This document shows, one piece after another, positions 30,126 to 38,388 of a DNA stretch of 64,000 nt. Source of the DNA: Brucella rhizosphaerae. Its GTDB lineage: Bacteria; Pseudomonadota; Alphaproteobacteria; Rhizobiales; Rhizobiaceae. Made by a program: the position numbers and the translations under genes. Location of the stretch: the NCBI RefSeq assembly GCF_002252475.1, contig NZ_NNRK01000012.1, positions 92,261-156,260 on the forward strand. The letters are read 5' to 3'. Under the pieces are notes generated by a model. It saw nothing but the letters and a program-made list of their open reading frames with translations, made no database searches and was not told the origin of the DNA. Position 1 is the stretch's first letter. Each line of letters starts with the position of its first letter.

Positions 30126-30223
30126 GAGCTGTTCCGGTTAAGATTGAATCGTTGGAACCGCTCTATCTGTTTGTCTTACGCATTACCCGGCGCAAAACCA
30201 TTTCGCGCTTTTGCTGGACATGC
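30126..30223 (+). repeat. Palindromic intergenic repeat, family 1 copy F
   Basis: About 98 bp between tauR and tauA. It keeps the modules GGTTAAGATTGAATC, TTGGAACCGCTCTATCTGTT, TTACGCATT and GCAAAACCATTTCGCGCTTT of copies D and E, but its right end is degenerate (GCTGGACATGC instead of GCTGGAAATGCTCTG). Confidence 0.6.
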
Positions 30224-30261
30224 ATCCATCTGGATCTATTCAACTTCCAAACTGGATATAA
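30214..30261 (+). promoter_or_regulatory. Candidate TauR direct repeats (CTGGAY)
   Basis: Three CTGGA(C/T) motifs in one orientation occur at 30214, 30230 (CTGGATCTATT) and 30252 (CTGGATATAA), 79-126 bases upstream of the tauA ATG. TauR is known to bind direct repeats. The first motif lies in the tail of repeat copy F, so it may be coincidental. Confidence 0.5.
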
Positions 30262-30339
30262 CGCAAGTGGGGATACACAGCTTATCTCTATAGGCACAAG
30301 ACCGGCAAAGCCGGCGGGGAACATCAAATGGAGGTGAAT

Positions 30340-31356
30340 ATGCTTTACAGGACCATCAGGAGTCTGGCGGCCACGGCGAGTATCGTCGCGGGCGTTTTAG
30401 CATCGAGTGCAGCATATGCTGAAACTCGATTGGTTGTCGGCTATCAACAGATTGTAGGCCCATTCGTTGCCGCAATTGCCGACGGTCGCTTCGACGCAGC
30501 AGCTAAAGAAGCGGGCTACGCCATAGATTGGCGTCAGTTCAGTTCTGCTGGCGACATTACAACAGCACTTGCATCCGGCGATGTTCCGATCGGTGTGATC
30601 GGTTCTACCGGCACAGCATCGGCGGCAACGCGCGGTGTCGAATTGCAGCTTTTCTGGGTTCTGGACAATATCGGGAAATCTGAAGCACTGGTTGCCCGCG
30701 ATGGGTCAGGTATTGAGTCACCAGCTGATCTCAAAGGGAAAAAAGTGGCAGTGCCATTTGTTTCCACTTCGCATTTCCATCTTCTTGTGGGTTTGAATCA
30801 GGTGTGGAAGGTCGATCCGAAAGAAGTCGAAATTCTGAACTTGAAGCCACCACAGATTGTTGCCGCCTGGCAGCGCGGCGATATCGACGCGGCCTATGTC
30901 TGGCCACCAGCGCTTTCAGTGATCCAGAAGACGGGTAAAACAATCTCCGACTCCGAAATCATTGGCGCGGCGAGCGTACCTACCTTCGATGGTCTCGTGG
31001 TTGATAAGAAATGGGCCGAGCAGAATACCAAGTTCATGGAGGCCTTCACTAAAGTGCTCGCCCAGTCTTATGCCGATTACAATGCCAACAAAGCGGCTTG
31101 GACCGCGGACTCTGCACCTGTGCAGAGCATTGTAAAACTCATTGGCGGTGATGGAGCGAGTACTGTTGAGGCACTGGGTCTGCTTTCCTTCCCCAATGCT
31201 GATGAACAGGCGTCCGACACCTGGCTTGGTGGCGGAGCAGTGCGTGCGCTGAATGAAAGTGCAAAGTTCCTTGCAGAACAGAAGCAGATAAGCAAAGCGC
31301 TCGACGATTATACGCCCTTTGTGAATGCTGATTTTGCTAAAGCGGCCGCTAAATAG
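30340..31356 (+). CDS. tauA: Taurine ABC transporter, periplasmic substrate-binding protein
   Basis: A 338-residue NMT1/THI5-SsuA-type binding protein. The signal peptide MLYRTIRSLAATASIVAGVLASSAAYA ends in an AYA cleavage site. The body has the family's VGYQQIVGPFVAAIADG, GVIGSTGTASAATRGVELQLFWV and KVAVPFVSTSHFHLLVGL segments. The ATG at 30340 has an excellent GGAGGTGA immediately upstream, better than the in-frame ATG at 30328. It captures taurine in the periplasm for TauBC. A stable hairpin separates it from tauB, which may hold the binding protein mRNA at a higher level. Confidence 0.93.
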   Translation: MLYRTIRSLAATASIVAGVLASSAAYAETRLVVGYQQIVGPFVAAIADGRFDAAAKEAGYAIDWRQFSSAGDITTALASGDVPIGVIGSTGTASAATRGVELQLFWVLDNIGKSEALVARDGSGIESPADLKGKKVAVPFVSTSHFHLLVGLNQVWKVDPKEVEILNLKPPQIVAAWQRGDIDAAYVWPPALSVIQKTGKTISDSEIIGAASVPTFDGLVVDKKWAEQNTKFMEAFTKVLAQSYADYNANKAAWTADSAPVQSIVKLIGGDGASTVEALGLLSFPNADEQASDTWLGGGAVRALNESAKFLAEQKQISKALDDYTPFVNADFAKAAAK

Positions 31357-31373
31357 CGCTTCCGCTAATCTCG

Positions 31374-31397
31374 CACCGGCCGCCAGATCGGCCGGTG
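31374..31397 (+). other. tauA-tauB intercistronic hairpin
   Basis: CACCGGCCG (31374-31382) pairs perfectly with CGGCCGGTG (31389-31397) across a 6-base loop, 17 bases after the tauA stop. Only scattered T follow (TCATCTTCATCC), so it looks like an mRNA-stabilising or partial-termination structure. Confidence 0.6.
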
Positions 31398-31506
31398 TCA
31401 TCTTCATCCGCCTAGAGCAATTCAAGTGAGCATGTATGAATGCTTGCGTTAGGAATTGCGTGAAACTCTATACTGCCCGTGACAGCGGTGCAGGGAGGCA
31501 TGTCGT

Positions 31507-32319
31507 ATGGAAACACTTAGTGTCAGGAATATCAGTCTGACCTATCCGGGGCTTTACACGGATCAGGCGATTATAGCCCTCAAGGGGGTCGATCTTACGA
31601 TTAACAGCGGCGACTTTGTCGTGGCGCTTGGAGCATCGGGTTGCGGAAAGACAACGCTTCTCAATCTCATGGCGGGCTTCATGGCGCCTTCCGAAGGGGA
31701 CATTTCGCTCGGCAACCATCGTGTCAATGGACCGGGGGCTGAACGCGGGGTCGTGTTTCAGAAGCATGCGCTTCTGCCCTGGCTCAATGTTATGGAGAAT
31801 ACGGAATTCGGCCTGAAGCTGCGCGGTGTCGATAAGGCCACGCGTCGGGAAGTGGCCACCAAAAACCTCGCTCTCGTAGGATTGGAGGATTTCCATCGCC
31901 ATATGATCTATCATCTTTCGGGTGGAATGCAGCAGCGCGTTGGTATCGCAAGGGCGCTTACCTGCGACCCCGCTATGCTATTGATGGATGAGCCGATGGC
32001 AGCGCTCGACGCGCTGACGCGCGAAACTATTCAGGAGCTGTTGCTCAAAGTTTGGCAGCTCACCAATAAGATGTTCTTCTTTATCACCCACAGTGTGGAG
32101 GAAGCGCTTTTCCTTGGCTCTCGACTGATCGTCATGTCACCGCGCCCGGGCCGTATTACGCACACATATGAACTCGACTTCAATCGTCGGTTTCTGGAGG
32201 AAGGCAACGCCCGCGCTATCAAGTCCAGCCCAGATTTTATCCGTATGCGAGAAGAGGTTTTGGGCATCATTTATGGTGACGAGCGAGCGTCCGCTGAACG
32301 GGAGGTGGCGCATGCTTGA
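31507..32319 (+). CDS. tauB: Taurine ABC transporter, ATP-binding protein
   Basis: A 270-residue ABC ATPase of the nitrate/sulfonate/taurine class. Walker A is GASGCGKTT (42-50), the Q-loop follows, the signature is LSGGMQQRVGIARAL, Walker B is LLMDEPMAALD, and the switch His is in FFITHSVEEAL. It energises import of taurine through TauC at the inner membrane. GGGAGG precedes the ATG. The reading frame overlaps the tauC start by 8 bases. Confidence 0.94.
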   Translation: METLSVRNISLTYPGLYTDQAIIALKGVDLTINSGDFVVALGASGCGKTTLLNLMAGFMAPSEGDISLGNHRVNGPGAERGVVFQKHALLPWLNVMENTEFGLKLRGVDKATRREVATKNLALVGLEDFHRHMIYHLSGGMQQRVGIARALTCDPAMLLMDEPMAALDALTRETIQELLLKVWQLTNKMFFFITHSVEEALFLGSRLIVMSPRPGRITHTYELDFNRRFLEEGNARAIKSSPDFIRMREEVLGIIYGDERASAEREVAHA

Positions 32320-33148
32320 CCGTGTAACGCGCTCCCCAACCACAAAGCCCGTAAAGGCAGGTAAGATTTTCGGCGCGCCCGGTGATGGTGCCAGTGGCTT
32401 GATCAGTCTTGCGACCGCCAGCTTCCTTATCGCGCTCTGGTTCCTCGTTACCGAAACTGGCTGGATCAAGCCGCTCTTCCTGCCTTCGCCCGTTGCTGTA
32501 TGGGAAAAGTTCATTCTGGCGATGACAGAAGGGGTCTCGAACTCGACGCTTTGGCAGCATACGCTGGCGAGTATAGGCCGCGTGTTTGGCGCCTTTGCTT
32601 TAGCGCTTGTCCTGGCAGTGCCGATCGGTGTTCTGATGGGCGTCAATCGGGTCGTCCGTGGTCTGTTTGATCCGATAATCGAGTTTTACCGCCCATTGCC
32701 GCCGCTTGCATATCTGCCACTTGTCATCATCTGGCTCGGCATTGGAGAGTTTCCCAAGGTATTCCTGATCTTTCTGGCGATCTTCGCCCCCATGGCAATT
32801 GCTGCAAGAGCCGGTGTGCGCTCGGTCTCGATAGAGCAGATACATGCGGCTTACGCGATGGGTGCCACCCGTTGGCAGGTCATCAGTCAGGTGATCATGA
32901 AAGCGGCTCTGCCGGAAATTTTCACCGGCATGCGCATCGGTATCGGTGTTGGCTGGACCACTCTGGTCGCGGCCGAAATGGTTGCAGCGAACCGCGGTCT
33001 TGGCTTCATGGTTCTTAATGCGGCTGAAAATCTCGAAAGCGATACCGTGATCATGGGTATCTTCATTATCGGCATCTTCGCTTTCGCCTTCGACCTTTTG
33101 ATCCGCTACCTCGAAAAGGTGCTGATCCCCTGGAAGGGGCGTATCTAA
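32312..33148 (+). CDS. tauC: Taurine ABC transporter, permease
   Basis: A 278-residue BPD_transp_1 permease with about six membrane helices. The EAA-type cytoplasmic loop that contacts TauB is around HAAYAMGATRWQVISQVIMKAALPEIFTGMRIG. The ATG at 32312 lies inside the end of tauB and follows a GGAGG; a longer upstream frame is only the tauB shadow. It forms the membrane channel of the TauABC importer. Confidence 0.94.
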   Translation: MLDRVTRSPTTKPVKAGKIFGAPGDGASGLISLATASFLIALWFLVTETGWIKPLFLPSPVAVWEKFILAMTEGVSNSTLWQHTLASIGRVFGAFALALVLAVPIGVLMGVNRVVRGLFDPIIEFYRPLPPLAYLPLVIIWLGIGEFPKVFLIFLAIFAPMAIAARAGVRSVSIEQIHAAYAMGATRWQVISQVIMKAALPEIFTGMRIGIGVGWTTLVAAEMVAANRGLGFMVLNAAENLESDTVIMGIFIIGIFAFAFDLLIRYLEKVLIPWKGRI

Positions 33149-33248
33149 GCCCCCCACTTCTTTCGATCTCGGCCATGGTGGCCTTTGCAGGATGGTTTTT
33201 ACCGTCCCCGGCGGAGCCATGCCTTCTGACATGCCAAAGGACAGAACG

Positions 33249-33635
33249 ATGACACTTACCGCAAACGATCTCAAAGCCTTGTTTGATGCATTCAATCGGC
33301 ACGACATTGACGGGGTCATGCATTTTTTCGCCGAGGATTGCATCTTCAATGCCGTCGGGGGGCCGGAAATCTACGGTACTCGTTTCACGGGACTTCAAGC
33401 GATTTCAGATGCGTTCAGTGGTGTCTGGAAGGCGATGCCGGATGCTGAATGGGGCAATCACAGTCACTTCACTGATGGGGATCGCGGCGTTTCAGAATGG
33501 ACATTCTCAGGCACTACAGCTGACGGCAGCCGTATTGAGGCGGAGGGCTGCGACCTATTCACATTCCAGGGCGGCAAGATCGTACGAAAGCAGGCCTTTC
33601 GCAAGAACCGCCCGGTTCTACAGCCTCGTCAATAA
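33249..33635 (+). CDS. tauX: NTF2/SnoaL-like protein, taurine dehydrogenase small subunit
   Basis: A 128-residue NTF2-fold protein: LKALFDAFNRHDIDGVMHFFAEDCIFNAVGG, a central GVWKAMPDAEW, then VSEWTFSGTTADGSRIEAEGCDLFTFQGGKIVRKQAF. It has no signal peptide. It sits immediately upstream of the FAD-dependent oxidoreductase in the taurine locus, where the small subunit TauX of taurine dehydrogenase is expected. The name is from context and recalled family. Start ATG 33249 has AAAGGA 7 bases upstream. Confidence 0.8.
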   Translation: MTLTANDLKALFDAFNRHDIDGVMHFFAEDCIFNAVGGPEIYGTRFTGLQAISDAFSGVWKAMPDAEWGNHSHFTDGDRGVSEWTFSGTTADGSRIEAEGCDLFTFQGGKIVRKQAFRKNRPVLQPRQ

Positions 33636-33650
33636 TACCGGAACAAAGCC

Positions 33651-35051
33651 ATGCAACAGCACGCCACTTTCATAAAGGCCGAGCGACAGCCCTTCGATCC
33701 GGCCTACGATCCTAACCACTCGCCCAGCCCTGGCATTGGTAAAGACTATGCGCCTACCTACTGGATCGGCACCGCAGGGCCGGCACCAGAGGACGATGGT
33801 CCAGTCACACACGATCTGGATGTCGATGTTGTTATCATTGGCTCGGGTTATACTGGTCTTTCCTGCGCCATACATCTGGCGCGAGAGCACGGTATCAAGG
33901 CCACGGTTCTGGAGGCAAACGGCGTCGCCTGGGGCTGTAGCACTCGCAATGGTGGTCAGGCGCAGATTTCCGCCGGACGTCTGAAGCGCTCGCAATGGAT
34001 TGCCCGCTGGGGTGTCGATGTTGCGCGCAAGATGCATGCAGAGGTTGCCGAAGGCTTCGATCTCTTCCGGGCATTGATCCGGGAGCCGGAGATTGATTGT
34101 GAGCCGCAGGATGGCGGTCATCTTTACATTGCTCATCGTGACAAGATGCTGCCGTCGCTTGAAAGTGAAGTCCACCTGCTGAACAAGACGTTCGGCTATC
34201 GGGCTCGCATGGTGTCGCGTAACGAAATCCACAGCGATTTTGTTCGGGACGAAGAAGCACGCGGCGCATTGTATGAGCCAGACGGTATGGGCATCCATGC
34301 CGCGAAGCTGGCTTTCGGATATCTTCGCCTCGCACGACGGCTCGGGGCTAAAGTACATACTTCCAGTCCAGTGCTCGATTGCACGACCAAAGGGGGGATG
34401 CACTATCTTACAACCCCCGGCGGCACGGTTCGTGCACGCGCTGTTTGTATTGCAACTGCCGGTTATACATCGCCAGGAATGAATGCGCTGACCCGCCATC
34501 GGTTGATGCCGATACTGTCAAACTCAATTGTCACCCGCCCCTTGACGGACAGCGAACGGGAACTGCTCAACTTCAAGACACGCATTCCCCTTACGGACAC
34601 GCGCACGCTACGCCATTACTTTCGGATGCTTCCGGATAACCGGGTGCAGATCGGCAGTCGCAGCGCCATCACAGGGCGCGACGCAACCAATCCGAAGCAT
34701 CTCGATTTGCTGTTGAATGGCCTCTATCGCAAGTTTCCGACCCTTCGCGGTATCAAGGTCGACTACTCCTGGTGGGGCTGGGTGGATGTCAGCCACGATA
34801 TGATGCCTCGAATCTTCCAGCCGGACCCTTCGCAGAAGCTGTTTTACGCCATGGGTTATGGTGGCAACGGCGTCATGTATTCAGCTCAGGCTGGCCGTCG
34901 AATGGCTCAGCTGGTCGCGGGCAAAGGGAGCAATCTACAGCTTCCGATTTTTACCTCTCCTCTGCCAAGCCATGGTCTGCTGACGCCGTTTCGACGGATA
35001 GGGCAATGGGGAATGTACCGCTGGTACGCGCTGCGCGACGAAATCCTCTAA
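33651..35051 (+). CDS. tauY: FAD-dependent oxidoreductase, taurine dehydrogenase large subunit
   Basis: A 466-residue DAO-family flavoprotein. The dinucleotide-binding motif VVIIGSGYTGLSCAIHLARE is near residue 60, followed by an RNGGQAQISAGRLKRS segment typical of amine-oxidising DAO enzymes and a C-terminal FAD contact, YAMGYGGNGVMYS. TauXY oxidatively deaminates taurine to sulfoacetaldehyde plus ammonium with an electron acceptor such as cytochrome c. No transaminase (tpa) or alanine dehydrogenase is nearby, so this is the only visible route to sulfoacetaldehyde. Xsc follows after 36 bases. Confidence 0.87.
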   Translation: MQQHATFIKAERQPFDPAYDPNHSPSPGIGKDYAPTYWIGTAGPAPEDDGPVTHDLDVDVVIIGSGYTGLSCAIHLAREHGIKATVLEANGVAWGCSTRNGGQAQISAGRLKRSQWIARWGVDVARKMHAEVAEGFDLFRALIREPEIDCEPQDGGHLYIAHRDKMLPSLESEVHLLNKTFGYRARMVSRNEIHSDFVRDEEARGALYEPDGMGIHAAKLAFGYLRLARRLGAKVHTSSPVLDCTTKGGMHYLTTPGGTVRARAVCIATAGYTSPGMNALTRHRLMPILSNSIVTRPLTDSERELLNFKTRIPLTDTRTLRHYFRMLPDNRVQIGSRSAITGRDATNPKHLDLLLNGLYRKFPTLRGIKVDYSWWGWVDVSHDMMPRIFQPDPSQKLFYAMGYGGNGVMYSAQAGRRMAQLVAGKGSNLQLPIFTSPLPSHGLLTPFRRIGQWGMYRWYALRDEIL

Positions 35052-35087
35052 TCAATTGAAACCAATCCTTTCAGAAAGGAACTCTCC

Positions 35088-36863
35088 ATGAAAATGACCA
35101 CCGAGGAAGCCTTCGTCAAAGTTCTTCAGATGCATGGTTTAGAACATGCTTTTGGCATCATCGGCTCGGCTATGATGCCGGTATCAGATCTTTTTCCAAA
35201 GGCTGGCATTAAATTCTGGGACTGCGCTCACGAAACCAATGCCGGCATGATGGCAGATGGCTTCAGCCGCGCAACAGGCACGATGTCAATCGCCATTGGC
35301 CAGAATGGCCCTGGTGTTACTGGCTTTATTACTGCCATCAAGACGGCTTACTGGAACCATACCCCGCTCTTGATGGTGACACCACAGGCAGCCAACAAGA
35401 CGATTGGACAGGGCGGTTTCCAGGAAGTTGATCAGATGGCCATGTTCAAAGAGATGGTCTGTTATCAGGAAGAGGTGCGTGATCCCTCGCGTATCCCTGA
35501 AGTGCTGAACCGGGTGATTGAAAAGGCCTTGCGGGGTTGCGCCCCGGCACAGATCAATATTCCTCGCGATTACTGGACACAGGTGATCGATGTAGACTTA
35601 CCGGCAATCGTCCGTTTTGAACGTCCGATCGGTGGTCCGCAGGCCATCGAGGAAGCAGCAAAGCTGTTGTCGGAAGCAAAGTTTCCAGTCATCCTCAACG
35701 GTGCTGGTGTTGTTATTGGTGGTGCTATCGGGGAGTCAATGAAACTCGCCGAACAGCTCGACGCACCGGTCTGCTGCGGCTATCAGCACAACGATGCTTT
35801 TCCCGGTAGTCATCGTCTTGCGGTCGGACCACTCGGTTACAACGGCTCGAAAGCGGCGATGGAGCTGATCTCAAAGGCTGACGTAGTGTTGGCGCTTGGT
35901 ACCCGCCTCAATCCCTTCTCGACCTTGCCGGGCTACGGCATAGATTATTGGCCGAAGAACGCTGCGATCATTCAGGTTGATATCAACGCTGATCGTATTG
36001 GGCTGACCAAAAAAGTATCGGTTGGCATCTGCGGTGATGCCAAACAGGTCGCGCGGCAGATTCTTGAGCAACTTGCTCCCTCGGCTGGCGATGCGGGCCG
36101 TGAAGAACGTAAAGCGACGATCCATCAAACCCGATCTGCGTGGCAGCAACAGCTCTCCTCAATGGACCACGAGGACGATGATGTCGGAACTGAATGGAAC
36201 GAAGGTGCACGTAAACGCGAACCTGATCGCATGTCACCCCGTCAGGCCTGGCGCGCTATTCAGGCTGCTCTGCCAAAGGATGCAATCATATCGACCGACA
36301 TTGGCAATAATTGTGCAATCGGCAACGCCTATCCAACTTTCGAAGTTGGCAGAAAGTATCTTGCGCCGGGCATGTTTGGTCCTTGCGGATACGGGTTTCC
36401 GTCGATTGTCGGCGCCAAGATCGGTTGCCCGGATGTTCCGGTAGTAGGCTTTGCGGGTGACGGTGCCTTCGGCATTTCGATGAATGAAATGGGCTCAATT
36501 GGCCGGGAAGGATGGCCTGCAATTACTATGGTGATCTTCCGCAACTACCAATGGGGTGCGGAAAAGCGCAATACGACACTATGGTATTCGAACAACTTCG
36601 TTGGCACCGAACTTAATCCCAATCTCAGCTATGCGAAAATCGCCGAGGGTTGTGGTCTGAAGGGAGTTGCCGTCTATACGACTACGGCACTCACCGAAGC
36701 GCTTTCCACTGCGATCTCAGAGCAGGAAAAGGGTGTGACGACGTTCATAGAAGTCATCCTCAATCAGGAGCTCGGTGAACCCTTCCGGCGTGACGCGATG
36801 AAAAAGCCCGTGCCGGTTGCTGGAATTGACCGTGCGGACATGCGCGTCCAAAAGCGAGCGTAA
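35088..36863 (+). CDS. xsc: Sulfoacetaldehyde acetyltransferase
   Basis: A 591-residue ThDP enzyme converting sulfoacetaldehyde and phosphate to acetyl phosphate plus sulfite. The N-terminal PYR domain has EHAFGIIGSAMMPVSD and the catalytic-Glu segment FWDCAHETNAGMM. The central domain follows, and the C-terminal PP domain has GFAGDGAFGISMNEMGS with RNYQWGAEKRN, the GDG..N ThDP motif. AAAGGA precedes the ATG. Its product feeds the phosphotransacetylase just downstream. A GC-rich hairpin follows the stop. Confidence 0.95.
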   Translation: MKMTTEEAFVKVLQMHGLEHAFGIIGSAMMPVSDLFPKAGIKFWDCAHETNAGMMADGFSRATGTMSIAIGQNGPGVTGFITAIKTAYWNHTPLLMVTPQAANKTIGQGGFQEVDQMAMFKEMVCYQEEVRDPSRIPEVLNRVIEKALRGCAPAQINIPRDYWTQVIDVDLPAIVRFERPIGGPQAIEEAAKLLSEAKFPVILNGAGVVIGGAIGESMKLAEQLDAPVCCGYQHNDAFPGSHRLAVGPLGYNGSKAAMELISKADVVLALGTRLNPFSTLPGYGIDYWPKNAAIIQVDINADRIGLTKKVSVGICGDAKQVARQILEQLAPSAGDAGREERKATIHQTRSAWQQQLSSMDHEDDDVGTEWNEGARKREPDRMSPRQAWRAIQAALPKDAIISTDIGNNCAIGNAYPTFEVGRKYLAPGMFGPCGYGFPSIVGAKIGCPDVPVVGFAGDGAFGISMNEMGSIGREGWPAITMVIFRNYQWGAEKRNTTLWYSNNFVGTELNPNLSYAKIAEGCGLKGVAVYTTTALTEALSTAISEQEKGVTTFIEVILNQELGEPFRRDAMKKPVPVAGIDRADMRVQKRA

Positions 36864-36886
36864 TCCAGGCTGATTACCAAGCGCCT

Positions 36887-36904
36887 GCCCGGGCTACCCC
36901 GGGC
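36887..36904 (+). other. xsc-pta intercistronic hairpin
   Basis: GCCCGGG (36887-36893) and CCCGGGC (36898-36904) close a 4-base loop. No T-tract follows, so read-through to pta is likely with some mRNA processing. Confidence 0.5.
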
Positions 36905-37002
36905 GGGAGCGGCGGGGTGATCAGAATGACCTCGTGACCTTCGCTACCGTGGCATTACCGCATCTTTATCCTTGTCAGCATTCACTATCTGGGGCTCGCC
37001 TG

Positions 37003-38004
37003 ATGAAACCGCTTGATCGTATCATCGAAACTGCCAAAGCATCGCCGCGCCGGATAGTGCTTGCCGAGGGAGAGGACCCGCGCATTATTGAGGGGGCGAT
37101 CCGCGCCACGCGGGAGGGGGTTGCTGAGATCATTCTTGTTGGGAATCGCTCGACTATCGAGGTAAGCCTTGCTGCGGCAGGGGCGATACCCGAAGACTTC
37201 CAGATTGAGGACCCTATCTCGTCCGGATTAGCCCCGGGATTAGCTAAGGCCTATCATGTCCTTCGCGCGGGTAAGGGTGTTGATGAAGAAGCAGCCACTT
37301 TGGCACTGCGTTCCCCGCTTGTTTTTGCGGCCATGATGGTCCGCGAGGGAGAAGCAGACGGGACTGTGGGCGGAGCGGTGGCGACAACTGCAGACACAGT
37401 ACGCGCCGCCCTGCAAACCATTGGTCGAGCGCCCGGCACGGGCCTTGTATCGAGCTTCTTCCTGATGATGTTGTGCGCGCCACACCATGCCAAGAAAGGC
37501 ATCTTCGTCTTTGCCGATTGTGGCCTTGTGGTTGAACCCGATGCGAACAACCTTGCTGATATTGCCGTAAGCTCAGCGCGTTCTTTTGAAGCTCTCGCAG
37601 GCACGCCTCCGAAAGTAGCGATGCTCTCGTTTTCAACAGCCGGCAGCGCTGTGCATGAACGGGTATCCAAAGTGGTGGAGGCAACCCGGCTTGCCCATGC
37701 TGCGATGCCCGAACTAATCATCGATGGCGAATTGCAGTTCGATAGCGCGTTCGTTGAAGCTATCAGTGACGCCAAAGCACCTCAATCGGTGTTGCACGGC
37801 GGGGCCAACGTGTTTGTATTTCCCAATCTCGATGCAGCAAATATTGGCTACAAGATCGCCCAGCGCATCGGCGGCGCCACTGCTATAGGGCCTGTTTTGC
37901 AGGGACTTGCCAAACCTGCCAATGACCTTTCCCGTGGATGCAGTGCTGACGATGTATTTCACATGATTGCCATCACCGTGGTTCAGGCTGGTTTTATCAA
38001 TTAG
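37003..38004 (+). CDS. pta: Phosphate acetyltransferase (taurine locus)
   Basis: A 333-residue short-form PTA_PTB family enzyme, without the N-terminal DRTGG region of long Pta. Segments RIVLAEGEDPRIIEGAIRATREGVAEIILVG, RAGKGVDEEAATLALRSPLVFAAMMVREGEADGTVGG and NVFVFPNLDAANIGYKIAQRIGGATAIGPVLQGLAKPANDLSRGC are classic, read in parts. It turns the acetyl phosphate from Xsc into acetyl-CoA, completing carbon recovery from taurine. The ATG at 37003 is preferred; the ribosome site is weak. Confidence 0.93.
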   Translation: MKPLDRIIETAKASPRRIVLAEGEDPRIIEGAIRATREGVAEIILVGNRSTIEVSLAAAGAIPEDFQIEDPISSGLAPGLAKAYHVLRAGKGVDEEAATLALRSPLVFAAMMVREGEADGTVGGAVATTADTVRAALQTIGRAPGTGLVSSFFLMMLCAPHHAKKGIFVFADCGLVVEPDANNLADIAVSSARSFEALAGTPPKVAMLSFSTAGSAVHERVSKVVEATRLAHAAMPELIIDGELQFDSAFVEAISDAKAPQSVLHGGANVFVFPNLDAANIGYKIAQRIGGATAIGPVLQGLAKPANDLSRGCSADDVFHMIAITVVQAGFIN

Positions 38005-38100
38005 AAGTTTTTCAAGTTGAGCACCAGCCTTCACCTCTGGCGGAATGTGACGTCGAGAGCCAATCGAGTGCGGTATACGGTCGGATGAATGCATCCATGA

Positions 38101-38388
38101 TCAATCAGATGATGTCACTTCAGCCACATATGTGCCTGAGCCATGTCGACGGATAACGATTCCAGCGAATACCAGCATACCTATTGCCTCACGTAAGGTA
38201 CCCCTACTCACTTCAAAGGTTTCGCAAAGCTGGATCTCATTTGGAAGTTTTTGTCCGGACTCCCAGTAACCTCTTTGCACAGCTATGCGAATTTTCTCCG
38301 CTATTTGAATTGACAGAGGCTGCCGGTTGATTGGGCAAAGCCAAGGGGAAATGTCCGTATCTGAAAATGATGTTACAACAGCCATCAT
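38101..38388 (-). CDS. Minimal GntR-type winged-helix protein without effector domain
   Basis: A 95-residue protein that is essentially one GntR winged helix: SIQIAEKIRIAVQRGYWESGQKLPNEIQLCETFEVSRGTLREAIGMLVFAGIVIRRHGSGTYVAE. Normal FadR/HutC members are 220-250 residues with an FCD or UTRA effector domain; here the chain stops five residues after the wing. The start overlaps the stop of the upstream transporter (ATGA), so it is translationally coupled. It is either a truncated relic or a stand-alone DNA-binding protein, perhaps competing with the full-length GntR encoded at 39465. Confidence 0.75.
   Translation of the reverse strand: MMAVVTSFSDTDISPWLCPINRQPLSIQIAEKIRIAVQRGYWESGQKLPNEIQLCETFEVSRGTLREAIGMLVFAGIVIRRHGSGTYVAEVTSSD

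Noticed and set aside
31418..31450. AGAGCAATTC segment like a repeat end before tauB
   Set aside because: No second palindrome; similarity is within chance.
33618..34499. 293-codon minus-strand frame opposite tauY
   Set aside because: Shadow of the tauY flavoprotein frame.
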